Assembly: GCA_036971615.1 (NCBI GenBank)
Contig: JAYKKR010000003.1
Coordinates: 496,001-560,000 of the forward strand
DNA: 64,000 nt
Origin: Amyloporia xantha
Taxonomy: Eukaryota > Basidiomycota > Agaricomycetes > Polyporales > Adustoporiaceae
Reading direction: 5' to 3'
A program made the translations under genes and the position numbers. Position 1 is the stretch's first letter. Each line of letters opens with the position of its first letter. The notes below the pieces were generated by a model. The model searched no databases. It was given only the letters and a program-made list of their open reading frames with translations, and had not been told where the DNA came from. Shown here in pieces: positions 11,841 to 24,164 of the stretch.

Positions 11841-14306
11841 TTATTCCAGTGCAAGACCATATTTCAAAGGTTCTTTTGCAACATGCAAGACCTCATTGTC
11901 ATCTTCTTCCACATCATCACTCTGTACTTGATTCTCCTCTTCCCCTGGCAAGCTTGACATCACCATATCTTCTCCATTGGAATCCTGTACACCCAGCCTA
12001 TCTTCAGCTGTAGATAGTCCATGGTCCACAGGTGCTCCAAGAGGTCCCAAAATCTGGGTGGCAAAGGTGATGCTTGACATTTCTGAAGGTCCTGAGATTG
12101 TATCTTTTGACATGTATACTTGGCGCAGATTGAGAAACAATCGTGAAATCAGGATGGTTGTCAAGCTGTAAAGGAGGCCATTGTAAGCATGACTAGTTAT
12201 TGGGAAGCAGGCAAATTTTCTTCATATACAGACATATTGACCACTATGCTCATTTCATCAAACACCTAGAACTCATCATTAGCTATTATCAATAACTGTC
12301 ATCTAGTCGAACCTACATTGGTGTAGTTCAGAACTGTATAGAGTATATTAAGCACCAGTATTGCCCTGTGCATGTGATTCACAACAACCATTCAGTGCTT
12401 ATCACTACAAGCTACAGGTTGAGACACAATACCCAAAAAAGACAGTTCCTTAGATTGGATAGAGGAAGATTTAGAATCAGGATGTAATATAATCATCAGA
12501 GCCTAGATACTCACAGAGCATGCAATTCTCCCACCAGGTTTTCGGACACGGAGATCTGCGGGCGCTTAGATGTAGATAAACTGATAATACATACCAAGCC
12601 GCACACCGTCTGCATAAGTTGAGAAGTCTAGAGAATGCAACATACGTAGGATAAAATGAGAGATTTTCGACCGATACCTACATCGTTCGCACATCTGGGC
12701 TGAAAAGACAACATGAGCACATATTGGGCCGTGATCATACCGCACATGCACGGCTCACTGAGCTTCCATACTTAACACTAGGGAAAAATGAATAGATAAC
12801 CCAAAAAATTGTCTCCTGGGACCTCCAAGCTCTCCAGTTGACTGTTATAGCTTGACATTATTCCCCTCAATCACCATGATTCATGCATCTTCAACAGCCA
12901 TGTTGAATTGCTTGCATACCACCTCTGAACACACACACATACTTCACAAGACCACTGCTGGCAACCTTCTTAAGCTAGTCAGTTATCATGTACTGTCTGC
13001 CATGCAATGATGGCGGAAGCATCTAATAGCAATTCCTGTCTCTTTCGCTTGTCTCATCAACTACGTATACTCTATGTACATATCTGAAGGATGGAAACGT
13101 AGAGCAGAAGAGGCAACGCAGGCCAGTCAACAAGATCACGTGTGTCATCCTCGTGATCTCGGAAATTGCCGCGTCCGAAAACCTGGTGGGAGAATTGCAT
13201 TCCGTGATACTCACCATCTCTTAGCAACAAAGTTACTATTGAGACATTCATATGAGTCAGGTCAGCCAATCTCTTTATTCCATATGTTGCATGCCAGGTG
13301 GATAATAGTATAATGGCATCAGAGGCAATTATGCATCCACTGCTGGAAATTGCATTCCCTACAATAGCAAAGTGTTAGCTTAGTATTGACAATAAAAGAG
13401 CTACAGACATCTATAATGGAAATCAGCCTTGCAAAGTATCCCATAATTTAATATAAATACCACTCACCTATTGGTTAATGTATCAGGTATGTCATAGTAT
13501 ATGATGCAGCCAACTGGTGGTGGGGCCACTATGTACATGATCTGACTACACTCATACTGAATATCCATTGTATGAGACATTGTTGAGAATTACAAATATA
13601 AGAAATTGCCCACCAATGACTGAGTTATGTTAGGAAGGAATAGTATGAACACAATAGATGATACTATCCAATGTCTGCCATTGATGGCATATACACGAGC
13701 AGCAGCTATAACTGTGGCAGCATGAAATATAACCTTATTTAGCTTGAAGTATGTCAACTCACTCCCAAATGCCATGTATTGAATAATAGCTGCCACATCA
13801 ATGAGTAGAGATCCAACATAGCCCCTAGGCAATGGTGATTGTCAGTGTTTTGAATCCCTTGATGGCTGAGAAAATAGCACACCCCTGAGAGAAATATGAT
13901 CAGAGTAAGTTATAACAGTCAGACACCTTGAGAAGGGGTCTGACTCACTTGACAAGATTCCACAAACAAAGATGAGAAATTGAGGATTGCATACAATAGT
14001 GTCATGAGGTGGAGAATAGCATAGAACACTGTGACACCTGTCATTTTTCGATGCCACACTACTTCAATCTCCTGATCGAGGGTGATCACTCGCTCATAAA
14101 TGTACAGAACTATCAGAATCATGATCAAGATTCAATTTCTTTAACTTGTGGATGCAAATGAGGCTCACCAAACAGAGACACCACAGAACAAAATTCTATG
14201 AACCTGTTTAAAAATCAGCTCACTTTACAATGTAAAAACAGGCAAAGACATGCCCTTGTTGGGCTTCTTTAATGGCTTGCTCCGAATCAGTCCCCATTGA
14301 TGACAT
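11841..14306 (-). CDS. DUF6533-type seven-transmembrane-like protein, copy 1
   Basis: Member of a basidiomycete family of predicted multi-pass membrane proteins of unknown function. ATG at 14306 (MSSMGTDSEQAIKEAQQGH), stop TAA at 11841-11843. The defining N-terminal segment, YIYERVITLDQEIEVVWHRK, is encoded at about 14030-14120, followed by a TM-like FYAILHLMTLLYAIL stretch. Further exons encode a TM-like segment near YVGSLLIDVAAIIQYMAFG, then ARVYAINGRHWIVSSIVFIL and PPPVGCIIYYDIP. The last exon (11841-12164) is a hydrophilic tail starting ILISRLFLNLRQVYMSKD, with an acidic end. Introns are numerous and AT-rich. It is clearly paralogous to 42772-44510, including the tail VAKEPLKYGLAL. No disabling lesion was seen, but not every small exon could be fixed. 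Confidence 0.7.
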
Positions 14307-14390
14307 AATGTCACGAATTGACCCAAGCACAGTGGAGTGAAGGTTGAGATGAGCAAGTCGTGCAAACAGTGAACACCAAGGAGCAGGAGC

Positions 14391-14398
14391 TTATATAC
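14391..14398 (-). promoter_or_regulatory. TATA-like box of DUF6533 copy 1
   Basis: Minus-strand TATATAAG lies about 85 bp before the ATG at 14306. A TATATATA run sits at nearly the same distance upstream of paralogue copy 2, so the element appears conserved. Confidence 0.45.
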
Positions 14399-14399
14399 C

Positions 14400-15800
14400 T
14401 ATCTTTTCCTGATGCAAAGGTGAGCCTAATCATGGATCTGTCATGGAAGCTTGACAGGCTGTTAGTTGTCTATCATATATCAAATTTGAAATAGAAATGA
14501 TAACGAGGACACTGTTTTTAATCCCCCAGGGGCTTACCGGATGTTCTGCTGCAGTGCCTCCATCTCTGCCAGGTTTTAACACTAGCCTTTGCGGTGCAGC
14601 CCTAGCGGGCGAACGTTCAACTCTAGCTGGGCTACACATCAAACATCGCAATTTGCTAATGTTGTGACCCTTGTCAGTGGCCCGTTGCTGTCGCCGTCCC
14701 ATGATACGACGGATCTTCTCCTTTTATCCGGCTGACAGGATAAGAACATGCGATCATCAATCAGTCAATCGTTGAAGGTGGAAGCTTCGCTATGTTCGCA
14801 AGATCTGTACTATAGGTCAGCTGGGTCAGTACCGTTGCCCCATTCGCGCTTCAAACATTCATTGATGACCATGGCAGCCGCACAACGAGAGTGCTTCATT
14901 AGACAGATAAATTAATTCTAGGCCAGGTTGAGAGCACCTAATGTGCGCGCACAGGTGGAAAGAGCCTTTTGAAACTTGAAGGCTGTGTGACAGATAAACA
15001 GGACCCCGCCGAGAAAGATCACGAACGCGAACGGAATGAGAATGATCGGAGATGGTATGGACGAACTTGACTATAGCGAGCATGATCGCAGTCGCACGTC
15101 AAGAGAGCCAGCCAAATCTGATCCGTAGAGCGATATACTCATTACTAGCACGCCAATGAGGCCAATCCTAGATGGAGTCAGATCAGTGCAACAAACTCCG
15201 GCTTTTTCAACGAGATAATATTTAATGGAGCGAGACGTGGAGTGGAATTACCTTTAAGGAGATATTTGATGTGTGTTTCACATATATCACGCAATGTCAC
15301 ACAGCAAAACTGTCAAATGAGCACATAAGCATGATGATGTCTCGATGTTTCGTCGATCTGGACTTTTCAAGGAAACACCGACGCCGGCGATACCCACGCA
15401 TGCAGCATGACGAGACTCGCACTTCAAACATTCTGCTAGGTATTATCCTAGTGTGTGACGGGAGAGAGACGTCAGCTAGTGCAGTTCTCAATCAAAGTGT
15501 GCAACTCACTACCGAATGGTAGATCGAATGGCTAACAGAGGGCCCAGGAATGCCAGCCTCATCATAGACCTTGTTTGCGTGAGTCTTAGAGGCGTTCGAT
15601 GTATTGCTTTTTCGAATGGCTTCAACGCTGGTAGACATACCTGATGTTTATGTGAGTGGGTAGGAGCAGTCGAACCGGGCTTCCAAATACCTATACTGTG
15701 CATGCGTAGCCTTGCATCAATAAATATCAGCACGATGTCAAAACGCGCAGCTCAACGAGGACCGTGCAGCTCGCAGAGTCAAATATGACACCTATTCATG
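14400..15800 (-). pseudogene. Duplicated segment Y, copy 1 (relic of a multi-pass membrane-protein gene)
   Basis: Directly upstream of DUF6533 copy 1 and matched by 44640-45830 upstream of DUF6533 copy 2. A minus-strand frame at about 14930-15060 encodes a TM-like run (IILIPFAFVIFLGGVLFIC), followed by AFKFQKALSTCART. A further piece reads AAAMVINECLKREWGNGTD; the partner copy has AAAMAINKCLAHEMGEKW. Frames are interrupted and no complete gene can be assembled. It resembles the C-terminal helix and tail of a 7TM-like protein, but the family is not certain. Confidence 0.4.
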
Positions 15801-16079
15801 ACGTATAGTGTTTGTGTAGTGCTCAGCGGCATCCGTCATAGCTGTCGCTTGGAGAACATAACTTGCATGGATGAGTCGATCCACAGTGTCGGCGTAGACC
15901 ACCTATATTTCGTCCCCTTAACCATGCCTGATATAGGATAACATTCAGTCCCGACCAGAATCAGGGCATCTGAAGTGAAAGTGCAGAAAGAAATGTGATC
16001 GAGTCTGCACGGAAAACGTCTGACGTGACGTCGAAGAATGGTTTAGGGCCTTGAAAAGTCAACAAAGATAGCGAACCTG

Positions 16080-16834
16080 GGTTGGAAGCGAGCCTATCAA
16101 TGTCGATTTCGTATCGATGGAAATAATGACAGGTAGGATCAGACCTGATGTATGATTCCGAGAGCAAGAGCTAGTCACTTTATGAAATGGTGATATTGCA
16201 GGGACGATGCCGGGGTCAGTATGAGCTTGCTGCCAGTTCCCATTCCGATGCCTGGTACCAATATGAACTGACAGTATCGTTGTCGGTTAGCCAATGACAG
16301 CATGAACAGGCGTGGCATCGTGAAAAAGCGTTACGAGTAATTCGCAACGTTCATCGTGAGAGCCTATCCAAGATGTCACGAAAATATCCTTTCTCGGGTA
16401 GCCTACCTACGGGACATCACATTGCGAAAGTAGAGACAGCTGCAAAACACGTAAGTACCATGAAGTTCTGTCCTTCGACGTTGTAAGAGATTACCTGCAG
16501 AGACGCGGTCCGACTTATGTCTGATGACGGTGCAGAGGGTCGTTCGTGGTAAGCTTGATATACTCCGAGTGACATCAAATTTCCGCACGTACAGTACAAG
16601 ACGAGCCATCTTGAAGGCGAGATAACGAGTCATTAATGTTAGACCGGACAATATAGCAAGGTGAGCACGAACCAACCCGCCAACAACAGAGGACCAAGCC
16701 TGTAAACCACGGTCCGGGAGTATCACTGTGGTGCATGACGGTTCGAGTACTTCCTCAGTGGCAGATTACTCGGAGGTGTCTACGGACGACAACTTCGAGC
16801 TTTTCTCGTCCTGCTCAGCATGGGTGATAGACAT
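16080..16834 (-). pseudogene. MCT-like MFS transporter pseudogene (5' part)
   Basis: Inverted, decayed paralogue of the intact transporter at 61912-63802. From ATG 16834 it reads MSITHAEQDEKSSKLSSVD, then meets an in-frame TAA after TSE where the intact gene continues. The first-helix signature PDGGLQAW has become PDRGLQAW. Intron positions are kept, and WLVLYCTCGNLMSLGVYQ is still readable, as is RLFMLSLA-like sequence near 16310. A second stop replaces the Trp of FAMGWPAGR. Similarity to the intact gene fades at about 16080, so the 3' two-thirds is missing. Confidence 0.75.
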
Positions 16835-17700
16835 TGTTTCGTAACGAGTCTCTTGCGACCCACTGGTTAATATCGAGAGTGTGCTGATTGCAGGGCAGTA
16901 AGCCATCGCGCCGAGCAGGTTTTCAGGTCACTGATTATATTCGGTGTGCAAGCCTGCTCGTAATGTTCGGACATAAGCATTGGCGATAGAGCAGATAAGA
17001 AGACGGGTCAGCGGACGTACTTACGAAGAATTCAAATTGCCCATCAACATGAATGACCTCAATAAAACGCCCAGATCGCGAGCATCGTAGCATCGAAGTG
17101 ACGACCTACTCAACCTCACAATTGACTGCTTCAACATTTTCACCAATGGGCAGGCACAATTATAGCGAGCTGAACACTCTCTTCCGGAGACTCAAGAGGG
17201 GCTGTCTGCGTGTCTCGTAGCTAATGATGAACAGCTGACCCTGTCCCCGTACTGGGGGCCTGGAGGGCAACGCTCCACCTTCCATCTTCAGTCCAATGGA
17301 ATAAGACTTGTGCGGTTGTGCCTAATCACAACTTCTTTGAGATCTCTTCTCCACACAAAGCACTGACTTCTTTCGCTATCATCAGCCAACGAAGACTTCG
17401 TACAATCAGTCAGCAGATCACATACCTCGAATGGATACGTTTTTGACAGCTTCTGAATAGTTGCCGGACCAGAGGCACATACTTATCTGCGACGTGCCGG
17501 ATGGGATGTTCGGGACACATGCAAGTACCTCTATCGCAAGGCGTTTGCACTGTCGTAGCTGGCAAATATTGGCTACAGGAATGTAGAGAGGATATATGGA
17601 GATCCTTCTGCAAAAATGAGAAGCATAAATTTCAGGTAATTCAGAATGCAAGTAGACAAGAAGATTGCTTGCCTATCCTCAGTGTAGCCGATGTTCAGCT
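16835..17700 (-). repeat. Duplicated 5' flank of the MCT-like transporter (segment W)
   Basis: 17400-17660 on the minus strand matches 61070-61330 on the plus strand: a frame with (C/S)ADKYVPLVRQLFRSCQKRIHSRY here against SDKSGPLVRQLSRSGQGRIQ there. Its distance to the transporter ATG (about 570 bp) is nearly the same in both places. The duplication that made the pseudogene therefore carried the upstream region. Apart from this no gene was recognised. Confidence 0.5.
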
Positions 17701-17879
17701 TACTCACACAGGACATACCTTACTCCATTTTTCTGGAGTAGCACTTGACCGCCAAAGTACTAAAGAGCGATATGGCGTTAGGAGAATGATCCAATCATCC
17801 TTCCGTTGATCGAGAAGCATTCGCGGTCTGCACAAGATCACCTTTTCCTGGGTCTGAGTTATGCTATCATCGAACAATT

Positions 17880-18625
17880 TGCCCAGTGACAAAGAGGCCC
17901 AGACATCCGCTAGAAGTGCTGTACGTAGTCTCGGGTGATCAAGATGTTTTTGTCACGATATACGGTAGAAAGCACTTCTCCGATTTTGCTCGACATTAAA
18001 AAAGCGCCGGGACCTGTCCTCAAAGGTCGAATTGAAGCATTGTTCGGCTAAACAACGCAACCAGGGTTAATCCTCCGACCAGCATCTGTAGGAGTTCTGT
18101 CGTTGCTAAGGATGGTGCATAGATGAGCAAGTTAAAAAGATAAATTTGATCGTTCCGTGTCAGGAAGGCCATCCACCATCCATACTGGTCGGTAGAACGC
18201 GATCTGCATCCCACCGCAGCAGATCTCAAAGTGGATATAAGGCAGGAAGAACGCGATACAGCAAAAGATCACAGATGATTCATATATCAAGCTAGAGTGA
18301 ATCCGGTATACGAACACTTTAGAGACGGCAAAGCTCACTTTCGATTATGAGAATGTAAGCCCAGCAGTATTGACAACCTATGCCCATGATATCAGACTGC
18401 TCAATTGCCTGCAACCGTGGACGCCCACCGTTAAGTGGCGTACTCACGTGCACATTCATTGCAATGGAAGGCACTCACCGAGTAGCCCTTCTCGGTTCGT
18501 TCTGATATGCTGCGCCTTCACATCATGCGTGTGTCCGCGGTGTGACGTGTTCCGGTTTTGGACCTGTTCGGTATCACTTCCTTTTGAGATGAGATCGTGG
18601 CTCTTCCCAAGGAGGGGTTAAGCAG
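17880..18625 (-). pseudogene. Duplicated segment X, copy 1 (degenerate, unidentified gene)
   Basis: Partner of 10720-11605. The minus-strand frame at 18020-18229 is hydrophobic (IYLFNLLIYAPSLATTELLQ, then MLVGGLTLVALF), followed by SKIGEVLSTVYRDKN in another exon-like frame. It looks like the remains of a spliced multi-pass membrane-protein gene. The family was not recognised and no complete frame exists. Confidence 0.4.
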
Positions 18626-19325
18626 GCACTACGCCTGGGACATGTTACCTTTCCCATGGTAGTATTGGCTCCGAGTTTAAATCACTTCGCTTCAAACTTG
18701 ATATCGATCCTTCGCAGCCCTAACGAGCACTTTGCTACTGCCTCCACGATCGACGGTGCCCAATGCGTCGAATTGTCGCACAGTTTAATGCCAGAGAGTG
18801 TTGATTCATATATGTCTAGTCTGCCCAAGACAATCATCAAGCATTAGATTAAGCCAGTCACACTCCGATGTCTGAGTCCAGCCAGTCGGTGTTACGGTGC
18901 AAAAGTAAACGTTCAGTAGCAATGGAGAGGCCCGGCGACATTTCCAACATGACTTCCTGATTAGGTAGCGAGATTCGCTTCCGCTGGCTGCAAGCGCCGG
19001 TCACGTCAAAATCGTGCACTCTCATCTCAGCTATCTGGCATCCATAGCCCGGTTGTTTCATGATTTGCATTAAAATAATGCTCCAAGCTGCAACGATCTT
19101 GTATAACAAATGCAAGCAGCCATTTACTCACGACAAACGGGGATTTGAAGAGCAGATTTAAAATGAGATTTGGATGCCACTGTGAGTCTGTGCCGGTGTT
19201 CTGCCTATTTTCTAACACCCAAGGAAGGTCAACTCAGATAAAATTTTATTAATGTAGAGGCTCCTAAACCTTACTAAGATTTATGCTGATCCTAGGTGGC
19301 TCATTAATTTGGACCCGGGCATAGG
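18626..19325. other. Non-coding spacer before the inverted repeat
   Basis: About 700 bp with only short frames on both strands and no recognisable domain, RNA or repeat. Confidence 0.4.
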
Positions 19326-20290
19326 CTATCGGCCCGATGCATTCATACGAACATGTCCTTTATCGATCTCCTAAATGAACGCTCTCATGCAGTGCTTCAA
19401 TCACGATGAGTACCGTCCAATAGCTTTCATGATCGTGGCTCGGTGCATATCGCACTCGATGTTTTCTCACTACTATTAAAGCCTGGACAGGTCGAAAGCG
19501 TCGTGCTTATAGGTGAGTTATTTGTATCTGTACGGGCACCGTCCGCTGTAATGGCTCCGCCAGGCAGAACGACATGCAAGTTTTATTATTCCCGTTGCTT
19601 CCGCTGGTACAGCCAGGGCCCAAAACTTCAAGCATGGATGCTACGATGACGAGGGGCCATGGACCTCGTGTGGTGTGTATAGGCAAAGGGTAAATAATAA
19701 TATGGGGGGGCAGGCGGGCGGGACGAGTTTCTAGATACTCTGAGGCACCCAAAGACCGACATCTCACCTTCCTATTTCTTCCGCGGCTCAGAGACGGTCC
19801 ACCATGAAATGGCGGAGCACCCGCTCCCCCGTTGGGACGAAACCACGCAGAGGTAGCTCCTTATTGATATACCGATGATCTATCGCTGATCCTCGTCGAA
19901 TTGTAAAAGACACGTTCGCAAGCAAGGGTTCTCAAGCAGGTGCAACAGTATGGATACTATAGCCCGAATCTCGAATATGAAGCGAAGCGCAATATTCATT
20001 TATGCCTCAATATACGCCTGCATGCGAAGCGATACGGGAGTATGGCGATTCGACAGGAACGCACTGCAGTGCCGCGATGTAAATTCGTCAGTCGTACCAA
20101 TCAATGGTCCCATCCCTCCACCGCCAATACTCGCCCAGCCTAACATGCCGATATCCGATGCCGTCGTCCAAGGCACCCTCCTGCTCTGCATACCGTCCCA
20201 GTGCGTTTCTCCCTCCTCGGTCCGGGCCGCAGCGGCTCGTGCATGTCATTTCGATCACCATCTTGCTGGCTATCTGGTCGCCTGCATTGT
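19326..20290 (+). repeat. Long inverted repeat, left copy
   Basis: Aligns by eye, in inverted orientation, with 28765-29645. Strongly shared blocks are at 19340-19505 (gatctcctaaatgaacgc, gctcggtgcatatcgcactc, actactattaaagcctg), at 19850-19905 (ataccgatgatctatcgctg) and at 19945-20290 (ggaacgcactgcagt..cgatgtaaatt). Some internal stretches have diverged or carry indels. No protein, LTR-like TG..CA ends or target duplication could be fixed. It bounds the transporter/methyltransferase/P450 group on its left. Confidence 0.7.
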
Positions 20291-21989
20291 CCAGATGCTC
20301 CTCCGCTACTCCACTTTTGCTGTGGCACACCATCGAATATCCACTATTGCAAAAGGGCCTAAGAGTGGTCAGGCTAGCGAGAAATTGGCTCAGGGGCCCA
20401 TCGCAAACCCTGGTCTCATGTCTTTACTGCGGCACCCCGCCTCCCCTAAAGGCTGCGGTGCGCGCGACGCGCTTCGAGCGCCTGGATCTCAATGAAAGAC
20501 CATGTGCATATCTTCTAGTGCGAGAAAACGCTGGCAACGCTTTCCAGAATATCGTGGGGAACGATCCGCCACCACGGGCGTTTCCCAACGACAGGTAAGT
20601 TCGGAGCATCAGTGCATCAGTGCATCAGCGCCAGCTCAGGTCGATCTCGCCCTTTGGCGTCTCGCCGTGGTCCTGGCAATTTCCAACGGTGCGTGTGTGG
20701 TGACTGGCCGTCGATACTCGATAGCCACTGTCGTGGATATATGAAAAGCGATCGGTCACGAGATCAGTCACCGGTGCCGATGTTGGCTGCGAGTTCCGCT
20801 GGTTAGCGCAGCCGACGAAACGATCGACTCGGAAGCGGGTGTTGACGACAATTTCGGGTCCCTGACACTGCCTTCATGGTGGCCGGCTGACCGACGTCAG
20901 CTGGACGGTGCGTACGATGGTCTGGCGCCAGCGGCTGAGAATTAGACGCTTCATGTTTATGATGAAAGTGAATTCACGACATATAGGTGCTTCTACCAGC
21001 GTGCGTTACACTTCGCGCGGGGTTCCCGGAAACCGAGGTATTTTTGGACTCCGGGATGGTGATCCTTAGACCGCAATGCTGCTGGTGAAAATTTTCGCAT
21101 CTTTCTGGGGTCGCTTGGACTCGACTAACAATACGTAATAATCTAGCATGCTTTGATATGAGTATCTGCTTATCGATTGTTTATTTCCGTATACATCTAA
21201 ACAGGACAATTGAATGATATCGCTTTGGAGACTTGGGTGCAAAGAGTCTTCCCGAAAGATATATAGAAGAGCATTCGTCGAAGCTACCCTCTCTCGTAAC
21301 AAATTAATACAACTCACGCGAACCTGATGCATTCCGGCTTCGACAGGGTCCGCATATGATATTATCCCCATCGGGGTTCGAGGCGTCCTACAGATAGACG
21401 TGTCGAAGCTGTTTACGTTGGCATGATTGAAGATCCCAAACTGCTTCAACGATACGACTCGTCTTTCCTTCGCCCTTCCGTGGGATGAGAAGTTGCCAAT
21501 AATGGTCTACGGAATACGGACGCAGTGTGAGATGTAATAGAAGTTAGCGGAAGGCCATACAGATATTGGTGTCGATAGATACGACGAATCTCCGGGCTTC
21601 CTAAGCGATCCGCTAGTAATTTTGCGCCAATAATGCTTGATTGTGAAATGGGCGGCAAGCAGGGGGGGATGAGGGATTGACGAGAGGGGGACGGCGGGTA
21701 GTCAGGCGGCGGACTGCAGCCTGTGCAGATGGGTATGGGTCCGCGATCGTGGGGAAGGCGGGGAAGTGCCATCGAGTGCGGGGCGGACACACCGGACCGC
21801 CCCGGACCGCCTATAGCCAGGCACGATTATGGGTGACTTCCCCACAATCTCGATCTGGCGGCCCGTGGAGGTTAGCGCACGACACTCTGGTTATAAACCC
21901 CGCATGATGTGAGCGTTCACTAGGGTCGTCTTCCTGCAGCTCCCTCTGTCGTGTCACTCCTCCTGCAGCGCCAGAAATTTGCCTTCAAG
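20291..21989. other. Intergenic region upstream of the sugar transporter
   Basis: About 1.7 kb with no recognised gene. A 127-codon minus-strand frame (21066-21449, MKQFGIFNHANVNSFDTS) has no recognisable motif and is probably chance. The end nearest the transporter is GC-rich, then TATA-containing. Confidence 0.4.
21892..21897 (+). promoter_or_regulatory. TATA box of the MFS sugar transporter
   Basis: TATAAA lies 93 bp upstream of the ATG at 21990, in a position normal for a fungal core promoter. Confidence 0.5.
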
Positions 21990-24164
21990 ATGGGAAAAGT
22001 GGCTCCAGGCGTTTTCCAAAATATTCGGGTGTATTGTACGCGTTAACGTATTCGACGCTGATTACAGCTCCTGACGCTCTCGTGAATTAGGGCTCGCGTT
22101 TATTGTGTACTGGGGAATCGTGCTCTTCGGATATGACACGTAAGTGAGACATCCTCGGAAATTTTGAGTCTGTCGCTGATGGTGCCACTTCGGAATTTAG
22201 TGGTATCGGTGGAGGCGTGGTGTCCGAACCTTACTTCAAAGAGCACTTCGGCCTCATCAATGCCGACGGCCATGTCAACGCACAGAAGTCGGACCAGGTC
22301 TCTTCCAATGTTGTGTCTGTATTGCAAGCAGGAGCCTTCTTCGGTGCCCTCGGAAGTGCTCCTATTTCTGGTCAGTATCCGTGACCCTGTTAGCTATCGC
22401 CTCTAGAAAACTTACATTTCGCTTTGAAACACAGCTGCAATCGGCCGGAAATGGACCCTGTTCATGTTCACTCTCATATTCTCAGTTGGAGCGGTAAGTT
22501 GGTTGACGCCACACTCTTGCGACTTAGCGCTGAGCCCTCATGGCCAGATTTTACAAACGATAGCGGGTGGATCGCGCGGTATCGGATACATTTACGGTGG
22601 CCGTGTCGTTGCTGGCGTAGGCATCGGTGCAATTTCCGCCGTCGCGCCGGCATTCGTGTCGGAGTGCTGCCCCAAGGAGGTTCGTGGGCGTATCACCGGT
22701 TTCTTCCAGATCATGGTGGCAGTCGGTGTCATGATCTCCTACTTTATCAATCGTAAGAGTCGCATTTGCCTGTCATTTTCCTCGGGCTGACAAAATCTCT
22801 GCATGTAGTGGGCATTAGTTTGCACATCACGTCGGGCCCGGCGATCTGGCGCATTCCCTTCGGCTTCCAGCTCGTGCCAGCAGGAATCATGGCGCTCGGC
22901 CTGCTCACCGTCAAGGAGTCTCCGCGATGGCTCGCATCGAAGGACCGCACGGAGGAAGCCATGAACAACCTGTCTTACCTCCGCAGACTGCCCCCCGACG
23001 ACGACAGCATCCGCGCCGAGATGGCTGAGATCGAAGCTGCCATCCACGAAGAGCGGGAGGCGCGTGCGAACCTGGGCTTCAAGGAGGCGTTCCTGGGGAA
23101 GGGCAACTGGATCCGTTTCGTCATCGCGATTGTCATCTTCATCCTCCAGCAATGGAGCGGCCAGAACTCGGTGAATTACTACGCGCCGCAGATCTTCCAA
23201 TCGGTACGTCTTGGGTTTCGCTTCATACACTATATACGCTATGGAAAGTGTGTGGAGATCATGCTGACGCTGACGCCCTCGGCAGATCGGATACACGGGG
23301 ACGTCGAACTCGCTGCTGGCGTCCGGGATCTACGGTATCGTCAAGGTGGTATCGACGACGCTGTTCGTATTCTTCCTCTCCGACACCCTCGGTCGTAAGA
23401 TGTCGTTATTCATTTCGTCCATGGGCATGGGAGTCCTGTTCTTCATCATCGGCGCCCTCCTCAAGACCTACCCGCCGCCCACGGATGCTGTCAACCCGCC
23501 CCCTGCTTCGAAGGCGATGGCTGCGATGCTGTACATCTACGTCTGCTTCTACTCCCTCGGCTGGGGACCGCTGCCGTGAGTGTATAAGCTCGAATGGGAA
23601 ACAAGAAGGAACTTACTGACACGTGAGTGCAGCTGGGTCTACGTTGCGGATATCTTCCCGACCCGAACAAGACATTATGGTCTGGCCACAGCTAGCGCAT
23701 CGCAGTGGCTCTTCAGTTCGTTCTTCCCGTTCTTCTTTCACGCGCGGTCCGCTAACGGCTCGTCGTCCAACAGACTTTGTGCTCTCCAAGGTCACGCCCA
23801 CCATGGTCACCGACCTGGGCTACAAGCTCTTCCTCATGTTTGCCACGATCAACATCGGCGGCATGGCCGTGTTCACGCTGTGAGCCTGCGTGCGCTGTGA
23901 CGTTGCTTGGGAAAGACGCTCACACGTCCTTGAAATAGCCTCATTCCGGAGACCAAGGGCCGCAGTCTGGAGGAGATGGACGTCATCTTCGGCTCCGTCA
24001 AGGCTGAGAAGCGAGAAGCGGACATCAAGAAGCAGGAGAGAGGTGCGTTGCAGAGACCGTTTGTTCAAGTTCGCTTTCATTCAGCTGACCGTTGACGCGC
24101 TACAGCCATGGAGCACGACGCGAACGAGACAAAGTCGGAGCGGTCTATTGAGGGCAAGGTATGA
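21990..24164 (+). CDS. MFS sugar/quinate-type transporter
   Basis: Twelve-helix plasma-membrane symporter of the MFS sugar-porter family. The ATG at 21990 opens MGKVAPGVFQNIR; exons then join to ALAFIVYWGIVLFGYDTGIG. Diagnostic motifs are GRVVAGVGIGAISAVAPAFV with ECCPKEVRGR (sugar-transport signature 2), ESPRWLASK between the halves, QQWSGQNSVNYYAPQIF in helix 7, and PETKGRSLEEMD after helix 12. The tail ends ERSIEGKV, with the stop ending at 24164. About ten exons give about 530 residues, the family size. One intron after SQWLF uses a GTTCGT donor. The substrate cannot be told from sequence; fungal quinate permeases and hexose transporters share these motifs. It is followed on the same strand by a methyltransferase and two P450s. 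Confidence 0.9.

Noticed and set aside
11841..14306. Idea that the 7TM-like genes are STE3 pheromone receptors of a mating locus
   Set aside because: The YERxITLDQE segment and tail fit DUF6533 instead, and no pheromone precursor (CaaX) or homeodomain genes were seen nearby.
19326..20290. Reading the long inverted repeats as solo LTRs or retrotransposon ends
   Set aside because: No TG..CA ends, target duplication, primer-binding site or polyprotein fragments were found, and they lie in inverted orientation.
21066..21449. 127-codon minus-strand frame upstream of the sugar transporter
   Set aside because: No motif, no splice partners and no protein-like composition; probably chance.
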